From: SZUA-254 sp031379665
GTDB taxonomy: Bacteria > Bacteroidota > Ignavibacteria > UBA10030 > SZUA-254
Direction: 5' to 3'
Assembly: GCA_031379665.1 (NCBI GenBank)
Contig: JANNFI010000107.1
Coordinates: 1-64,000 of the forward strand
Length of the DNA: 64,000 nucleotides
This document shows, one piece after another, positions 7,801 through 16,075 of the stretch. Numbering within the stretch: the first letter of the stretch is position 1; every line of letters begins with the position of its first letter. A program made the position numbers and the translations under genes. A model generated the notes under the pieces. The model made no database searches, was not told the origin of the DNA, and saw only the letters and a program-made list of their open reading frames with translations.

Positions 7801-10800
7801 GCCTTGTCGGGTCGGCGGCGCACGCCGGAAACTGGTACGATGCGTTCCTGGTGCCCGTCCCGGGGCGGGGCGAGGCCGCCCCCGGTTTCCTCCTGCGGTA
7901 CACCGATGTCACCGCCCGGCAGGCGGAGCTGGACCACCTTCTTCAGTCCGAAAAAATCCTGCTCAATGTGATCAACGCGATGGACGACGTCATGATGATC
8001 ACGGACCTGGGCGGTCGGGTGGTGGAGGTGAACCAGGCGTTCCTCAAGGTCATGAGGTACCCGAGGAGCCAGGTCGTCGGGCAGGAATTTCCGTACCCGT
8101 GGCTGGTCGAGCGTGACATGAGTCGTTTCCTGGTCTGGATCACACGGATCAGGGAACAACGGTGGCTCCACGATTTCGACGTCACCTGGGTTGCCCGCAC
8201 CGGGGATGAGGTCCCGATGAGCCTCAACACGACACTGATCAGGAATTCGATGGGGGAGCCGGTCGCGATGCTGAACATCGCCCGGGACATCTCCGACCGG
8301 GTCCGGCTCACGCGCGACGTTGAGTCGGGAACCAACCGGATCGAGATGATCAACCGCATCATCACGCTCGCGAATCGTTCGAACGACTTCGCCGAGATCT
8401 TCCGGACGCTGGCCGACGAGGTGGTGAGACTGTTGCCGGCTCACGCCCTGGCGACAGTCTCCACCGACGACCCCGCGGACCCGTTCTCCCGGAGCGTGAC
8501 CTTTGATGGCGAGCCCCTCGAGGCCGCGAGCATCCTGCGGTTCACGACTTCCCTCCACGCGGAGCAGGGGAGGGAAGGGGTTGACGAGTTCATACCCGAC
8601 CTCCTCCACGACCCCCGGACCGCCGGGTGGGGGGACGCCGGGGAACGGTTCCGATCCGCGGCCATCGTCCCGATCGAAGGGCCCCCCGGCGCGCGCGCGC
8701 TGCTCGTGGTCTTCTGCCGCGAACCGCACGCGTACGATGAGGAGCACCTCGCGATCCTGCGCCCGCTGGCGAGGCAGCTCGGCGGGATCATCGGTCGCCT
8801 TCGATTGTTCAAACAGGTCGTGTCGGATTCGTCGTACGTCACGAACCTGCTCGATTCCATCGACAGCCCGGTCTATACTTTGGACACCGGGTACGCGATA
8901 ACGCGGATCAATCGGGCGGGAGTGGATTTCCTCCGGGCGGTCACCGGCCGGGGAACCGCGCCATTCGAGGGAATGAAGATCCTCGACCTTCTGCCGCCGT
9001 CACCGCTCAGGGACGCGATCAACCGCGCTTTTGGTCGCGCAGGTTCCGGTGCGGATTCCCATTATACCGAGGAGTTCGCCATCGCGGGGCCCGCCGGGGA
9101 TATGACCACCCGACTGACGGTCAACTCGCTGAAGGACGGGGAGAGAGCCGTCGGATTCGTCTTCAGCCACACCGACATCACCGAGTTGAAAACCACCGAG
9201 ACGGAACTTCGGAATCGTGCGAACCAGCTGCTCACCCTGCACGAGATATCGGGGGTGATCAGCAACACCTTCGACATCGGGTCGATCCTCGGGGCGGCGC
9301 TCTCCCTCCTGAGGACGGCGCTCCGCGCCAGGGGCGTGATCGTCTACCTGGCCGGCGCCCCCGACGGAACGCTCGTCCTCGAGCACCAGGAAGGTTTCGC
9401 GCCCGAGAGCACTGGCGACATCCGGACGCTCCATCCCGACCTCTCGATCACGGGTGACGTGGTCAGGCGGAAACTCCCGGAGTACATCGACGACCACGCG
9501 GCAGCAGATCCCAGGATCGCCGCGGCGAACCGGGCATTTCTGGTCCGGCACGCCATTTCGGCTATGGCCGTGGTTCCAATCGTCACGCGGAGGGAGAAAG
9601 CGCTGGGCGCACTCGAAGTGTTCTACGACTCCCCGCACGAATTCACCGAGCAGGAACGCCACGTCCTGAACCTGGCGGGAAACCAGCTTGGGGCAGCGAT
9701 CGAGAACGTCCACCTCTACGCCGAACTCAGGTCCCAGGTCGAACGGCTCAGCGTCCTGTTCGAGCTGAGCCAGAAGCTCACCTCCCTCCTCGATACCGCG
9801 GAAATCTACCGGGTCGTCCTCGACCACATCCGCCGGGTCGTCGATTGTGGACGGTGTTCGATTTTTCTCCTTAACAACGCGACTGGAAACCTCAATCTCG
9901 TGATGCGGGCGGTCCGTGAAGGCGCCGGATACAGGGTCGACCATCTCGCGGGGACGGAGGATACCGTGGCATCTGCGGAGGTCGCCGAGGTCGTCTCCGC
10001 CCGGACGACCCGGCGGTACGATGGAGGGGGGACCGTCGTGGTGCCGATGGTCTCAGAGGACGCCATCATCGGCGTCATCGAGATCGTGAGTGGCGATGCG
10101 CGGCCGTTCGACGACGTCCAGGTCCGGTTGCTCGAAAGCGTGGGCTACCTGACGGCCATCGCGGCGCAGAAGGCGAGCCTGTATGAGGAGACCGTGCTGA
10201 ACTCTCAACAGATCGGACAGCGGAACCAGGAGCTCGACGATTTCACCTACGTCGTCTCTCATGACCTGAAGGAGCCTCTCATCAGCATCGAGGGTTTCAG
10301 CAGGATCCTTCAGATGGACTACTCCGACGTCATCAGGGCCGAAGGCAGGGACTATCTCGACTCGCTCGTGGGGGCGGCGACGAGGATGAAGGGGTTGATC
10401 GATGACCTGTTGATGCTGTCGCGGGTGAGCAGGCCGACGGAATCGTTCCGGGACGTCGATCTGTCCGCCCTCGTTGCGGAAATCCGAACTGACATGGAGT
10501 TCGTGATCAGGAAGCGGAACGTGGAGTTCCGCGTTGACCCCGCCCTCCCGACGGTCCACGGCAACGAGACACACCTCAAGATACTTTTCAGGAACCTCGT
10601 TGGAAACGCTCTGAAATTCAACGATAAACCCGACCCCCTCGTCGAGGTGGGATTTCGATATCAGGAAAATAATTCGTACCTTTTTTGGGTCAAAGACAAC
10701 GGCATCGGCATCGAGCCGGAGTACTTTGACAAAATATTCGTCATCTTCCAGCGCCTCCATCGGAGGGAAGAATTCGAAGGTTCCGGCGCGGGACTGGCCA

Positions 10801-10907
10801 TCGTAAAGAAGATCGTGGAAATTCACCAGGGGAAAATCTGGGTCGAATCGCAAAAGGGAACGGGATCGATGTTTTGTTTCACTCTTCCCGTCTCTGCTGC
10901 GATCTGA
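4866..10907 (+). CDS. Giant multi-sensor histidine kinase with degenerate KaiC-like N-terminus
   Basis: A soluble-looking 2013-residue sensor kinase. Residues 1-225 resemble a KaiC/RadA-type domain (STGSPEFDRYLGGIRDGD, a Walker-B-like FIITDDLDE, and a terminal MKGRHH...RLSAKG), but the P-loop is absent. Then come, approximately: PAS-like 238-350, PAS 362-475, PAS 478-600, GAF 615-765, PAS 772-893, PAS 900-1018, PAS 1022-1146, GAF 1150-1312, PAS 1318-1440, GAF 1449-1612, GAF 1620-1780. HisKA follows with phospho-acceptor His1799 in VVSHDLKEPL. The ATPase domain has NLVGNALKFND, DNGIGIEPE and GSGAGLAIVKK. No membrane segment is seen, so it probably senses cytoplasmic signals. The start is TTG at 4866 (GAGGTG at 4855-4860) or ATG at 4881. 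A response regulator follows 22 bases later. Confidence 0.9.
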   Translation: MHIVTMQPSFSTGSPEFDRYLGGIRDGDTLLILQTVRGDSQPLLRNVLGSARIADGRVLYLNLTGSRDFLLAGTNAQDLRPPKSVSSRPLALRRWMMGRLKEMKTGDFIITDDLDECREAFGGEKELLRVFCDICATLLKKKGFFFVTALRTSFRTETLIALREASSLCLELSTHGGDLLLMPVHMKGRHHTGPPSPFGFRLSAKGAGKNRRLIPISDFETSHGGKIRDEFFNREATAAGIIEGFPAGTPFGVLIADLRGSFRATNVKLRKLLAVAGDDADLPPTISFLSPARKRAFLRFLAMVRKNPDNSGELTVRSTQGTDLPISVRSTPLEGGLTLFVVEENRSNHELNKKLTDLQGQVDELFGAHPVPSCYVDRKKVLSANAAFVRLKGEGSVSTGGINLSTVFPVKTLRLLRERMEAALSAADRMTITGHLLRADGAQIPVRISISPAGGDAGECCALVLEDISEFASRIGSLEESDRRFRTIAEQISRPVALIQGKTLVYCNPPCVELFGPGEPEKFRGQALTGMVSPHQREGFDAALTKFAASRLNAQQIDTMLVRSGGEQLGVRLTLRKIQGVSDAGILVEFEDVTERRSEEARLTGMQKGTERIKSILEAATGTLEYEKLVHIALDRSLEVLGWTGGSVYTLDVASKTFAAVYSKHLPKKLLETLAILPSTEGLGGYLSKTLESHVFRIDKYPSYLPFKTLFREHRIKQMSLIPLVHAEAPIGFILGLSLNEGDQDHVSLGTLTTLGRQLGNAMVNARRLAAVRESEHRLHTVVDSLSGIVYTSGPDGTLLTIDAAVGGILGYAPRDFDRNRSLFLSLIHEEDKRIYLERVTGSAALGSGFVREYRIRPKAKAAFRWMRDSVSVMRDQEGKVAGFTGILSDVTEEHEKMRSVMTEHSILRTVQDALPDGVAVFDDGATCVDWNPTMELITGVPRGEAIGKAAKDIAPLPLSLGVDGFQLSVSGRKPSRLGLVGSAAHAGNWYDAFLVPVPGRGEAAPGFLLRYTDVTARQAELDHLLQSEKILLNVINAMDDVMMITDLGGRVVEVNQAFLKVMRYPRSQVVGQEFPYPWLVERDMSRFLVWITRIREQRWLHDFDVTWVARTGDEVPMSLNTTLIRNSMGEPVAMLNIARDISDRVRLTRDVESGTNRIEMINRIITLANRSNDFAEIFRTLADEVVRLLPAHALATVSTDDPADPFSRSVTFDGEPLEAASILRFTTSLHAEQGREGVDEFIPDLLHDPRTAGWGDAGERFRSAAIVPIEGPPGARALLVVFCREPHAYDEEHLAILRPLARQLGGIIGRLRLFKQVVSDSSYVTNLLDSIDSPVYTLDTGYAITRINRAGVDFLRAVTGRGTAPFEGMKILDLLPPSPLRDAINRAFGRAGSGADSHYTEEFAIAGPAGDMTTRLTVNSLKDGERAVGFVFSHTDITELKTTETELRNRANQLLTLHEISGVISNTFDIGSILGAALSLLRTALRARGVIVYLAGAPDGTLVLEHQEGFAPESTGDIRTLHPDLSITGDVVRRKLPEYIDDHAAADPRIAAANRAFLVRHAISAMAVVPIVTRREKALGALEVFYDSPHEFTEQERHVLNLAGNQLGAAIENVHLYAELRSQVERLSVLFELSQKLTSLLDTAEIYRVVLDHIRRVVDCGRCSIFLLNNATGNLNLVMRAVREGAGYRVDHLAGTEDTVASAEVAEVVSARTTRRYDGGGTVVVPMVSEDAIIGVIEIVSGDARPFDDVQVRLLESVGYLTAIAAQKASLYEETVLNSQQIGQRNQELDDFTYVVSHDLKEPLISIEGFSRILQMDYSDVIRAEGRDYLDSLVGAATRMKGLIDDLLMLSRVSRPTESFRDVDLSALVAEIRTDMEFVIRKRNVEFRVDPALPTVHGNETHLKILFRNLVGNALKFNDKPDPLVEVGFRYQENNSYLFWVKDNGIGIEPEYFDKIFVIFQRLHRREEFEGSGAGLAIVKKIVEIHQGKIWVESQKGTGSMFCFTLPVSAAI

Positions 10908-10929
10908 ACGACTGACCCGACCGACTACA

Positions 10930-11601
10930 ATGAACGACACCATCAACATCCTCCTCGTCGAGGACAACAAGGATTTCGCCAAGCTGGTGCAGGTCTACCT
11001 GCAGCGGTTCGATGCCAGCCTTTTCACCGTCACCTGGAAGGAGAACCACGCCGAGGCGATGGCCTTTCTCCGGGAGACCCCGAAGGTGGACATCGTCCTG
11101 ATGGATTACTTCCTCCCGGGAAAGACCGGACTGGAGATCGCCAGAGAGATCGCCACCACCTACGAGCAGATCCCGATCGTCTTCCTCACCGTCAACAGGG
11201 ATTTCAGCCTGGCCCTCGAGGTAATGAAGCTTGGCGCGGCGGAATACCTCGTGAAGGAAGACATATCCTCCCCCGTGCTCCCGAAGACGATCCTGAGCGT
11301 CATCGAGAAGCAGCGGTTGCGCGACCGCCTGCTCAACCTCGAGATCAGCCGTCAGCGCCTGCGCACGATCAGGGAGACGCTCAGTTCGGTCACCGGCGAT
11401 TTCGAAATTTCCCTGCGTGAGATGGAGCGACTCACCGGAGACCTCCAGCGACAGTCGTCCGAAGCGCTCCCGGGCAACTATCTCACCATGATCGGGGACA
11501 ACATCCGCAGGATCGTCGACAAACTGGACAAATTGAAGACGCTCAAGGAAGATAAAACGGTCCGGTACATCAAAGACATCAAGATGCTCGACCTGTCCTA
11601 G
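10930..11601 (+). CDS. Response regulator with receiver domain and helical, non-DNA-binding C-terminus
   Basis: A 223-residue protein whose first 125 residues form a receiver domain: acidic pair Glu11-Asp12, phospho-acceptor Asp59 in VLMDYFLPGK, Thr87 in VFLTVN and Lys109 in YLVKED. The remaining ~95 residues are charged and helical (LRDRLLNLEISRQRLRTIRE and on) and show no helix-turn-helix, GGDEF, EAL or HD-GYP motif, so the output is probably protein-protein interaction. It starts 22 bases after the giant kinase and is its most likely partner. The target is not evident. Confidence 0.88.
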   Translation: MNDTINILLVEDNKDFAKLVQVYLQRFDASLFTVTWKENHAEAMAFLRETPKVDIVLMDYFLPGKTGLEIAREIATTYEQIPIVFLTVNRDFSLALEVMKLGAAEYLVKEDISSPVLPKTILSVIEKQRLRDRLLNLEISRQRLRTIRETLSSVTGDFEISLREMERLTGDLQRQSSEALPGNYLTMIGDNIRRIVDKLDKLKTLKEDKTVRYIKDIKMLDLS

Positions 11602-11642
11602 GTCGGGCTCGGCGTCCCATCCCAAGCTCGCGGATCCCGGCG

Positions 11643-11659
11643 GGAGACCCGCGGTCTCC
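11643..11659. repeat. Perfect 7-bp inverted repeat upstream of asnS
   Basis: GGAGACC and GGTCTCC flank a CGC loop. No T-run follows, so it is not a standard terminator on the plus strand. It could be a leader hairpin for asnS or a protein-binding site. Confidence 0.4.
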
Positions 11660-11700
11660 AACCGAAAATAAATGAAAATGAGCATCGCCCTCGCGTTGAC

Positions 11701-12996
11701 ATGAAAACCCTGTATATCGAAAACCTCGGCGTGCACGCCGGAGAGACAGTCACCATCCGGGGATGGTTGTACAACAAGCGGTCGAGCGGGAAGATCAGGT
11801 TCCTCGTCGTGAGGGACGGCACCGGCATCGTCCAGTGCGTCGTGGCCAAGGGCTCGGTCCCGGACGACGTGTTCGCCTCGTTCGAATCGCTCACTCAGGA
11901 ATCCTCGCTCGAAGTCACCGGCCTCGTCAAAAAGGACGACCGCGCGCCCGGTGGCGTCGAGATGGAACTGGCGGCGCTGACCATCGTGAGCATCGCGAAG
12001 GACTATCCCATCACGCCGAAGGAACACGGGGTCGACTTCCTGATGGACCACCGGCACCTCTGGCTCCGTTCCTCGCGTCAGCACGCGATCCTGCGCATCC
12101 GGCACCAGATCATCGCGTCGATCCGGGAATTCTTCGACGGGAGGGGATTCACCCTCCTGGACGCTCCCATCTTCACCCCCGCGGCCTGTGAAGGCACGTC
12201 GACCCTCTTCGAGACGGAGTATTTCGATCTGGGCAAGGCCTACCTCACCCAATCGGGTCAGCTCTACGGCGAGGCTGGCGCGATGGCCTTCGGCAAGGTC
12301 TACGTCTTCGGGCCGACGTTTCGCGCCGAGAAATCGAAGACCCGCCGGCACCTGACCGAATTCTGGATGGTCGAGCCGGAGGTGGCCTTCAACGACCTCG
12401 CCGCCAACATGGAGCTCGCGGAGGAATTCCTGGAGCACATCGTCACCTCCGTCCTCCGGCACCGGCAGGCGGAACTCAAGACCCTCGAGCGGAACACCGC
12501 ATTCCTCGAGTTGGTGAAAAAGCCCTTCCCGCGGATTTCGTACGACGAGGCGGTCGCCATCCTGAAGAAGAAGGGTGTGGACTTCGAATGGGGCAATGAC
12601 CTCGGCGCGGCCGACGAAACCGTGATCTCGTCGGAGTTCGACCGGCCCGTGATTGTCCACCGTTACCCGGCCGCGATCAAGGCGTTCTACATGAAGCGGG
12701 ATCCGCAAAACGCCGCACTGGCGCTCGCGATGGATGTCCTCGCCCCCGAAGGTTACGGGGAGATCATTGGCGGCAGCCAGCGTGAGGACGATTATGATAC
12801 GCTCCTGAGCCGGATCCGCGAGCACGAACTTCCGCAAGCCGCCTTCGAGTGGTACCTCGACCTCCGCCGGTATGGCTCGGTTCCGCACGCCGGTTTCGGC
12901 CTCGGCGTCGAGCGGACGGTGTCCTGGATTTGCGGTCTTGACCACGTCCGGGAAACCATTCCCTTCCCGAGGATGATCTACCGCCTCAATCCGTAG
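11701..12996 (+). CDS. asnS: Asparaginyl-tRNA synthetase
   Basis: A 431-residue class IIb aminoacyl-tRNA synthetase that charges tRNA-Asn. The N-terminal OB-fold anticodon-binding domain (about 1-110) contains VTIRGWLYNKRSSGKIRFLV. The catalytic core shows the AsnRS form of motif 2 (VFGPTFRAEKSKTRRHLTEF) with FWMVEPE. Motif 3 is GFGLGVERTVSWICGLDH. The MAFGKVYVFGP segment and FWMVEPE favour AsnRS over AspRS. Length is typical of the compact bacterial form. The ATG at 11701 has no obvious Shine-Dalgarno sequence. It may be co-transcribed with the ABC transporter genes that begin seven bases after its stop. Confidence 0.93.
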   Translation: MKTLYIENLGVHAGETVTIRGWLYNKRSSGKIRFLVVRDGTGIVQCVVAKGSVPDDVFASFESLTQESSLEVTGLVKKDDRAPGGVEMELAALTIVSIAKDYPITPKEHGVDFLMDHRHLWLRSSRQHAILRIRHQIIASIREFFDGRGFTLLDAPIFTPAACEGTSTLFETEYFDLGKAYLTQSGQLYGEAGAMAFGKVYVFGPTFRAEKSKTRRHLTEFWMVEPEVAFNDLAANMELAEEFLEHIVTSVLRHRQAELKTLERNTAFLELVKKPFPRISYDEAVAILKKKGVDFEWGNDLGAADETVISSEFDRPVIVHRYPAAIKAFYMKRDPQNAALALAMDVLAPEGYGEIIGGSQREDDYDTLLSRIREHELPQAAFEWYLDLRRYGSVPHAGFGLGVERTVSWICGLDHVRETIPFPRMIYRLNP

Positions 12997-13003
12997 GTCG
13001 GGC

Positions 13004-13918
13004 ATGCTTGTCGCGACGGACCTCAGGAAAGAGTATTCGTCGGTCGTCGCCGTGGACGGCGTCTCACTCCGGGCGGAGAGGGGCCGCACGCTCGGCCTGC
13101 TCGGGCCGAACGGCGCCGGGAAGACGACGACCATCAGGATGCTCCTGCGGATCATTCCCACCGACGCCGGGACCGTGACGTACGACGGCCTGCCCTATGA
13201 CGACGCCGTGACCAACAACATCGGTTACCTCCCCGAGGAGCGGGGGCTCTACCGCAGGAGCAGGGTCCTCCACACGATCGTCTATTTCGCCGCGCTTCGC
13301 GGAATGGCGCCGGGTGAGGCGAAGCGACGGGCCGGAACCTGGCTCGAACGCCTTGACCTCTCGGGTTACGCCGATTCGCCGATCGAAGAACTCTCGAAAG
13401 GCAACCAGCAGAAAATCCAGTTCATCATTGCCGTCCTCCACGACCCCGATTACGTTGTCCTCGACGAACCGTTCTCGGGGCTCGACCCGCTGAACCAGAG
13501 TGTGCTCAACGAGATCCTCCAGGAACTGAAGACGGGGGGGAAGTCGGTCATCTTCTCCACGCACGTGATGCATCAGGCCGAACAGCTCTGTGACGACATC
13601 TGCCTCATCGACGGTGGTAAGGTCGTACTCGCCGGGGCATTGCCCTCAATCCGTGCCGGGTTCGGGCGGGAAAGCGTCCGGATCGAATTTGGCGGCGATC
13701 CGGACGTCCTCGCATCGATCCCGTACATCCGGGTGGTGGAAAAATTCGCCAACTCCGCCGAAGTGATCGTAACCGACGCCGCGCGGTCCGCCGACCTTGT
13801 GTCGGATCTCGCCGCCCGGCTCGACCTCCGGATGTTCGAGCGACGCGGACCCTCGCTGAACACCATCTTTCTCGAGACCGTGAGGGGCGGGCGGGGGAGG
13901 GGGGCGGCATTACGATGA
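13004..13918 (+). CDS. ABC transporter ATP-binding protein, NatA/ABC-2 type
   Basis: A 304-residue nucleotide-binding subunit. Walker A is GPNGAGKT (34-41), the signature is LSKGNQQK, Walker B is VVLDEPFSGLDP and the switch histidine is in FSTHVMHQAE. LSKGNQQK is characteristic of the NatA/DrrA-like group of ABC-2 exporters. The C-terminal ~90 residues form the usual accessory domain of this group. Its stop overlaps the start of a six-helix permease by four bases, so the two form one exporter. Substrates of this group include sodium and drugs; the actual one cannot be read from the sequence. Confidence 0.9.
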   Translation: MLVATDLRKEYSSVVAVDGVSLRAERGRTLGLLGPNGAGKTTTIRMLLRIIPTDAGTVTYDGLPYDDAVTNNIGYLPEERGLYRRSRVLHTIVYFAALRGMAPGEAKRRAGTWLERLDLSGYADSPIEELSKGNQQKIQFIIAVLHDPDYVVLDEPFSGLDPLNQSVLNEILQELKTGGKSVIFSTHVMHQAEQLCDDICLIDGGKVVLAGALPSIRAGFGRESVRIEFGGDPDVLASIPYIRVVEKFANSAEVIVTDAARSADLVSDLAARLDLRMFERRGPSLNTIFLETVRGGRGRGAALR

Positions 13919-15171
13919 AGTCGAAGATCCTGGCCGTTGCCTGGTGGGAGTACTCCGAGAAGATCAGATCGAAGGCCTTCATCGTGTCCCTGATCCTTCT
14001 CCCGGTCGTCATCGTCGGCCTCGTCCTGGTCCCGGCGATCTTCATCACCGGCACCGACACCGAACCCCGGGAGCTCGGCATCGTGGACGAGACGGGGGCA
14101 TACGCACCGACGTTCGCGTCGATGCTCGAAGAGCGGTTCATCCTGCCCGATGGGCGTCCGAACTACCCTCTCAGGATCATGCCGCACCACGGCTCTGCCG
14201 ATATCTACCAGGCCGTCGTGCTCGCCGACTCGATGGTCCTCCGGGGTGAGATGGAGGGATATTTCATCCTTCGATCCCCGCTCGGCGAGTTCGTCGATGC
14301 GGAGTACAGGACCCACAATGTCGGTAACATCCGCCTCCAGGAAAAACTCACGCCGGTCCTCAGGGAGGCCGTGACCGCGGTGAAGTTGCGGCAGCGTGGA
14401 ATCGACCCCGGGCTGATCACGGAATTCAGCCGCTCGCTGAAGATCAGGACTTTCAAAGTGTCCACCGGCGGGGGGTCCCAGGAGACGGCGTTCGATCGGA
14501 CCTTTTTCAGCGTCTATATGTATATGATGATGCTCTTCTTCATCATCATGAGTGGCGGCCAACTTCTTGTCAGAAGCATGCTGGAGGAGAAATCGAACAG
14601 GATCGTCGAGATGCTTCTCTCGTCGGTGCCCGCCAGCGACATCATGGGCGGAAAAATTCTCGGTCTGGGCGCCCTCGGGGTAACCCAGCTCCTCACCTGG
14701 GGGGTGTTTGCCACCGCGGTGAGCCATTTTTCGGGCCTCCCGGTCATCCCGCTCGGTAGCGCCCTCCTTTTGACGGTCTACTTCGTCCTCGGGTACCTGT
14801 TCTATGCGGCCGTCTTCGTCAGCGCCGGGGCGCCGCTCTCCACGGAGCAAGAGGCCCAGCAGGTGACGTCCCTCTTTTCGCTCGGGCTCGTCGTCCCGCT
14901 CGCCCTGTCGGTTACCGTGATGCAGGACCCTGGCTCGACGCTGGCGGTCGTCCTGACGATGTTCCCCGTCTTCACCCCGATGATGATGGCCATACGGATC
15001 CCCTCCCAGATGCCGCCGCTCGACGAAGTCATCGTCTCCCTGTTCATCCTCGGCGCCTCGGTCTTTGTGATGATGAGGCTGGCCGGCAGGATTTTTTCGG
15101 CCTCGGTGTTGCTCGCCGGGAAGCGGCTCAGCGTCCGGGAACTGAAGACACTTCTCTCGAAAAAGCCGTGA
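13915..15171 (+). CDS. ABC-2 type permease, NatB-like
   Basis: A 418-residue membrane subunit. One membrane helix is near residues 20-42 (SLILLPVVIVGLVLVPAIFI), then a large extracytoplasmic domain of about 150 residues, then a block of five helices towards the C-terminus (e.g. YMYMMMLFFIIMSGGQLL and LLTVYFVLGYLFYAAVFVSA). The motif RSMLEEKSNRIVEMLLSSV between helices is diagnostic of ABC-2 permeases of the NatB/YhaP group. It overlaps the ATP-binding gene by ATGA. The pair is probably an exporter. Confidence 0.88.
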   Translation: MKSKILAVAWWEYSEKIRSKAFIVSLILLPVVIVGLVLVPAIFITGTDTEPRELGIVDETGAYAPTFASMLEERFILPDGRPNYPLRIMPHHGSADIYQAVVLADSMVLRGEMEGYFILRSPLGEFVDAEYRTHNVGNIRLQEKLTPVLREAVTAVKLRQRGIDPGLITEFSRSLKIRTFKVSTGGGSQETAFDRTFFSVYMYMMMLFFIIMSGGQLLVRSMLEEKSNRIVEMLLSSVPASDIMGGKILGLGALGVTQLLTWGVFATAVSHFSGLPVIPLGSALLLTVYFVLGYLFYAAVFVSAGAPLSTEQEAQQVTSLFSLGLVVPLALSVTVMQDPGSTLAVVLTMFPVFTPMMMAIRIPSQMPPLDEVIVSLFILGASVFVMMRLAGRIFSASVLLAGKRLSVRELKTLLSKKP

Positions 15172-15186
15172 CGATGCCCGGCAGTT

Positions 15187-15215
15187 TTGAACATATGCAT
15201 CTTTTTGGTATCTTC
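15187..15215 (+). promoter_or_regulatory. Candidate promoter for nuoJKLMN, TTG-N19-TATCTTC
   Basis: TTG at 15187-15189 (preceded by T) and TATCTTC at 15209-15215 are 19 bases apart, matching the pattern seen elsewhere in the window. It lies between the permease stop and the nuoJ start and would separate the complex I genes from the ABC genes. Confidence 0.5.
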
Positions 15216-15246
15216 GGGGCATTCGAACCTTCGAAATGCTGTCCGG

Positions 15247-15750
15247 ATGGATGTTGAGCGAATTTTCTTCTTCGTAACGGCGGGAGTGGCCGCCGTCTCG
15301 GCGATTCTCACCGTCACACGGCGGAACCCGGTGGAGAGCGTGCTCTTCCTCGTCCTCAATTTTTTCTGCCTCGCCCTGCTCTACCTCACACTTCACGCCG
15401 AGTTCCTGGCCATCATCCAGATCCTGGTGTACGCTGGCGCGATCATGGTTCTCTTCCTGTTCGTCATTATGCTGTTGAACCTCGGGAACGACGAATCGCT
15501 TCGTGAGCGCTCAGGGCCGGCGAGGGTTGTCGGGTTGTCGGTTGCGCTGGTCGTCCTCGCACAGCTCGCGATGCTCCTCACCCGGGAAGCTCCGGCTCCA
15601 GGCGCCGCGCTGCCGGCCGGATTCGGGACGGCTGAGGAGTTCGGCGCCATGCTGTTCAGGGAATACCTCGTTCCGTTCGAGATGACCTCGATCCTGCTCC
15701 TCGCGGCGCTTGTCGGGGTGGTCGTCCTCGCGAAGAAAAAACTGGAGTAA
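15247..15750 (+). CDS. nuoJ: NADH-quinone oxidoreductase subunit J
   Basis: A 167-residue membrane subunit of complex I with five predicted helices. The helix IIQILVYAGAIMVLFLFVIM is the NuoJ/ND6 signature containing the pi-bulge. The ATG at 15247 (MDVERIFFF) is chosen over a TTG at 15187, because the latter lies inside the probable promoter and its extra residues are not NuoJ-like. It is the first gene of a nuoJKLMN run. Subunits A-I are not in the window. Confidence 0.93.
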   Translation: MDVERIFFFVTAGVAAVSAILTVTRRNPVESVLFLVLNFFCLALLYLTLHAEFLAIIQILVYAGAIMVLFLFVIMLLNLGNDESLRERSGPARVVGLSVALVVLAQLAMLLTREAPAPGAALPAGFGTAEEFGAMLFREYLVPFEMTSILLLAALVGVVVLAKKKLE

Positions 15751-15756
15751 GAGCCA

Positions 15757-16068
15757 ATGCCCCCCGGAACCCCGCTCGAGTACTACCTGATCCTGAGCGC
15801 CGTGATGTTCGTAACGGGCGCGGCTGGCGTGATTCTCCGGCGAAACGCCATCGTGATCTTCATGAGCATCGAACTGATGCTCAACTCGGTGAACCTGACC
15901 CTCGTTGCCTATGCACACCACCTCGCCGACCACGCCGGCCAGATACTTGTGTTCTTCGTGATGGCCATCGCGGCGGCCGAGGCCGCGATCGGGCTGGCGA
16001 TCGTGATCGCTCTCTTCCGGAACAAGCAGACCGTCCAGGTGGACGAGATCAACGTGATGAAATGGTAG
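15757..16068 (+). CDS. nuoK: NADH-quinone oxidoreductase subunit K
   Basis: A 103-residue, three-helix proton-channel subunit related to MrpC. The second helix carries IVIFMSIELMLNSVNLTLVA, with the conserved membrane glutamate of ELMLN. The third helix has MAIAAAEAAIGLAIVIALF with the second conserved glutamate. Length is standard. It starts six bases after nuoJ and ends seven bases before nuoL. Confidence 0.96.
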   Translation: MPPGTPLEYYLILSAVMFVTGAAGVILRRNAIVIFMSIELMLNSVNLTLVAYAHHLADHAGQILVFFVMAIAAAEAAIGLAIVIALFRNKQTVQVDEINVMKW

Positions 16069-16075
16069 GCCGCCA

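Noticed and set aside
10879..13161. A 760-codon open frame on the minus strand
   Set aside because: It lies opposite the response regulator and asnS, both with clear motifs. The translation is rich in Arg, Asp, Glu, His and Val with no recognisable domain, as expected for a shadow frame in GC-rich DNA.
13573..15396. A 607-codon open frame on the minus strand
   Set aside because: It is antisense to the ABC transporter pair and consists mostly of charged low-complexity sequence.
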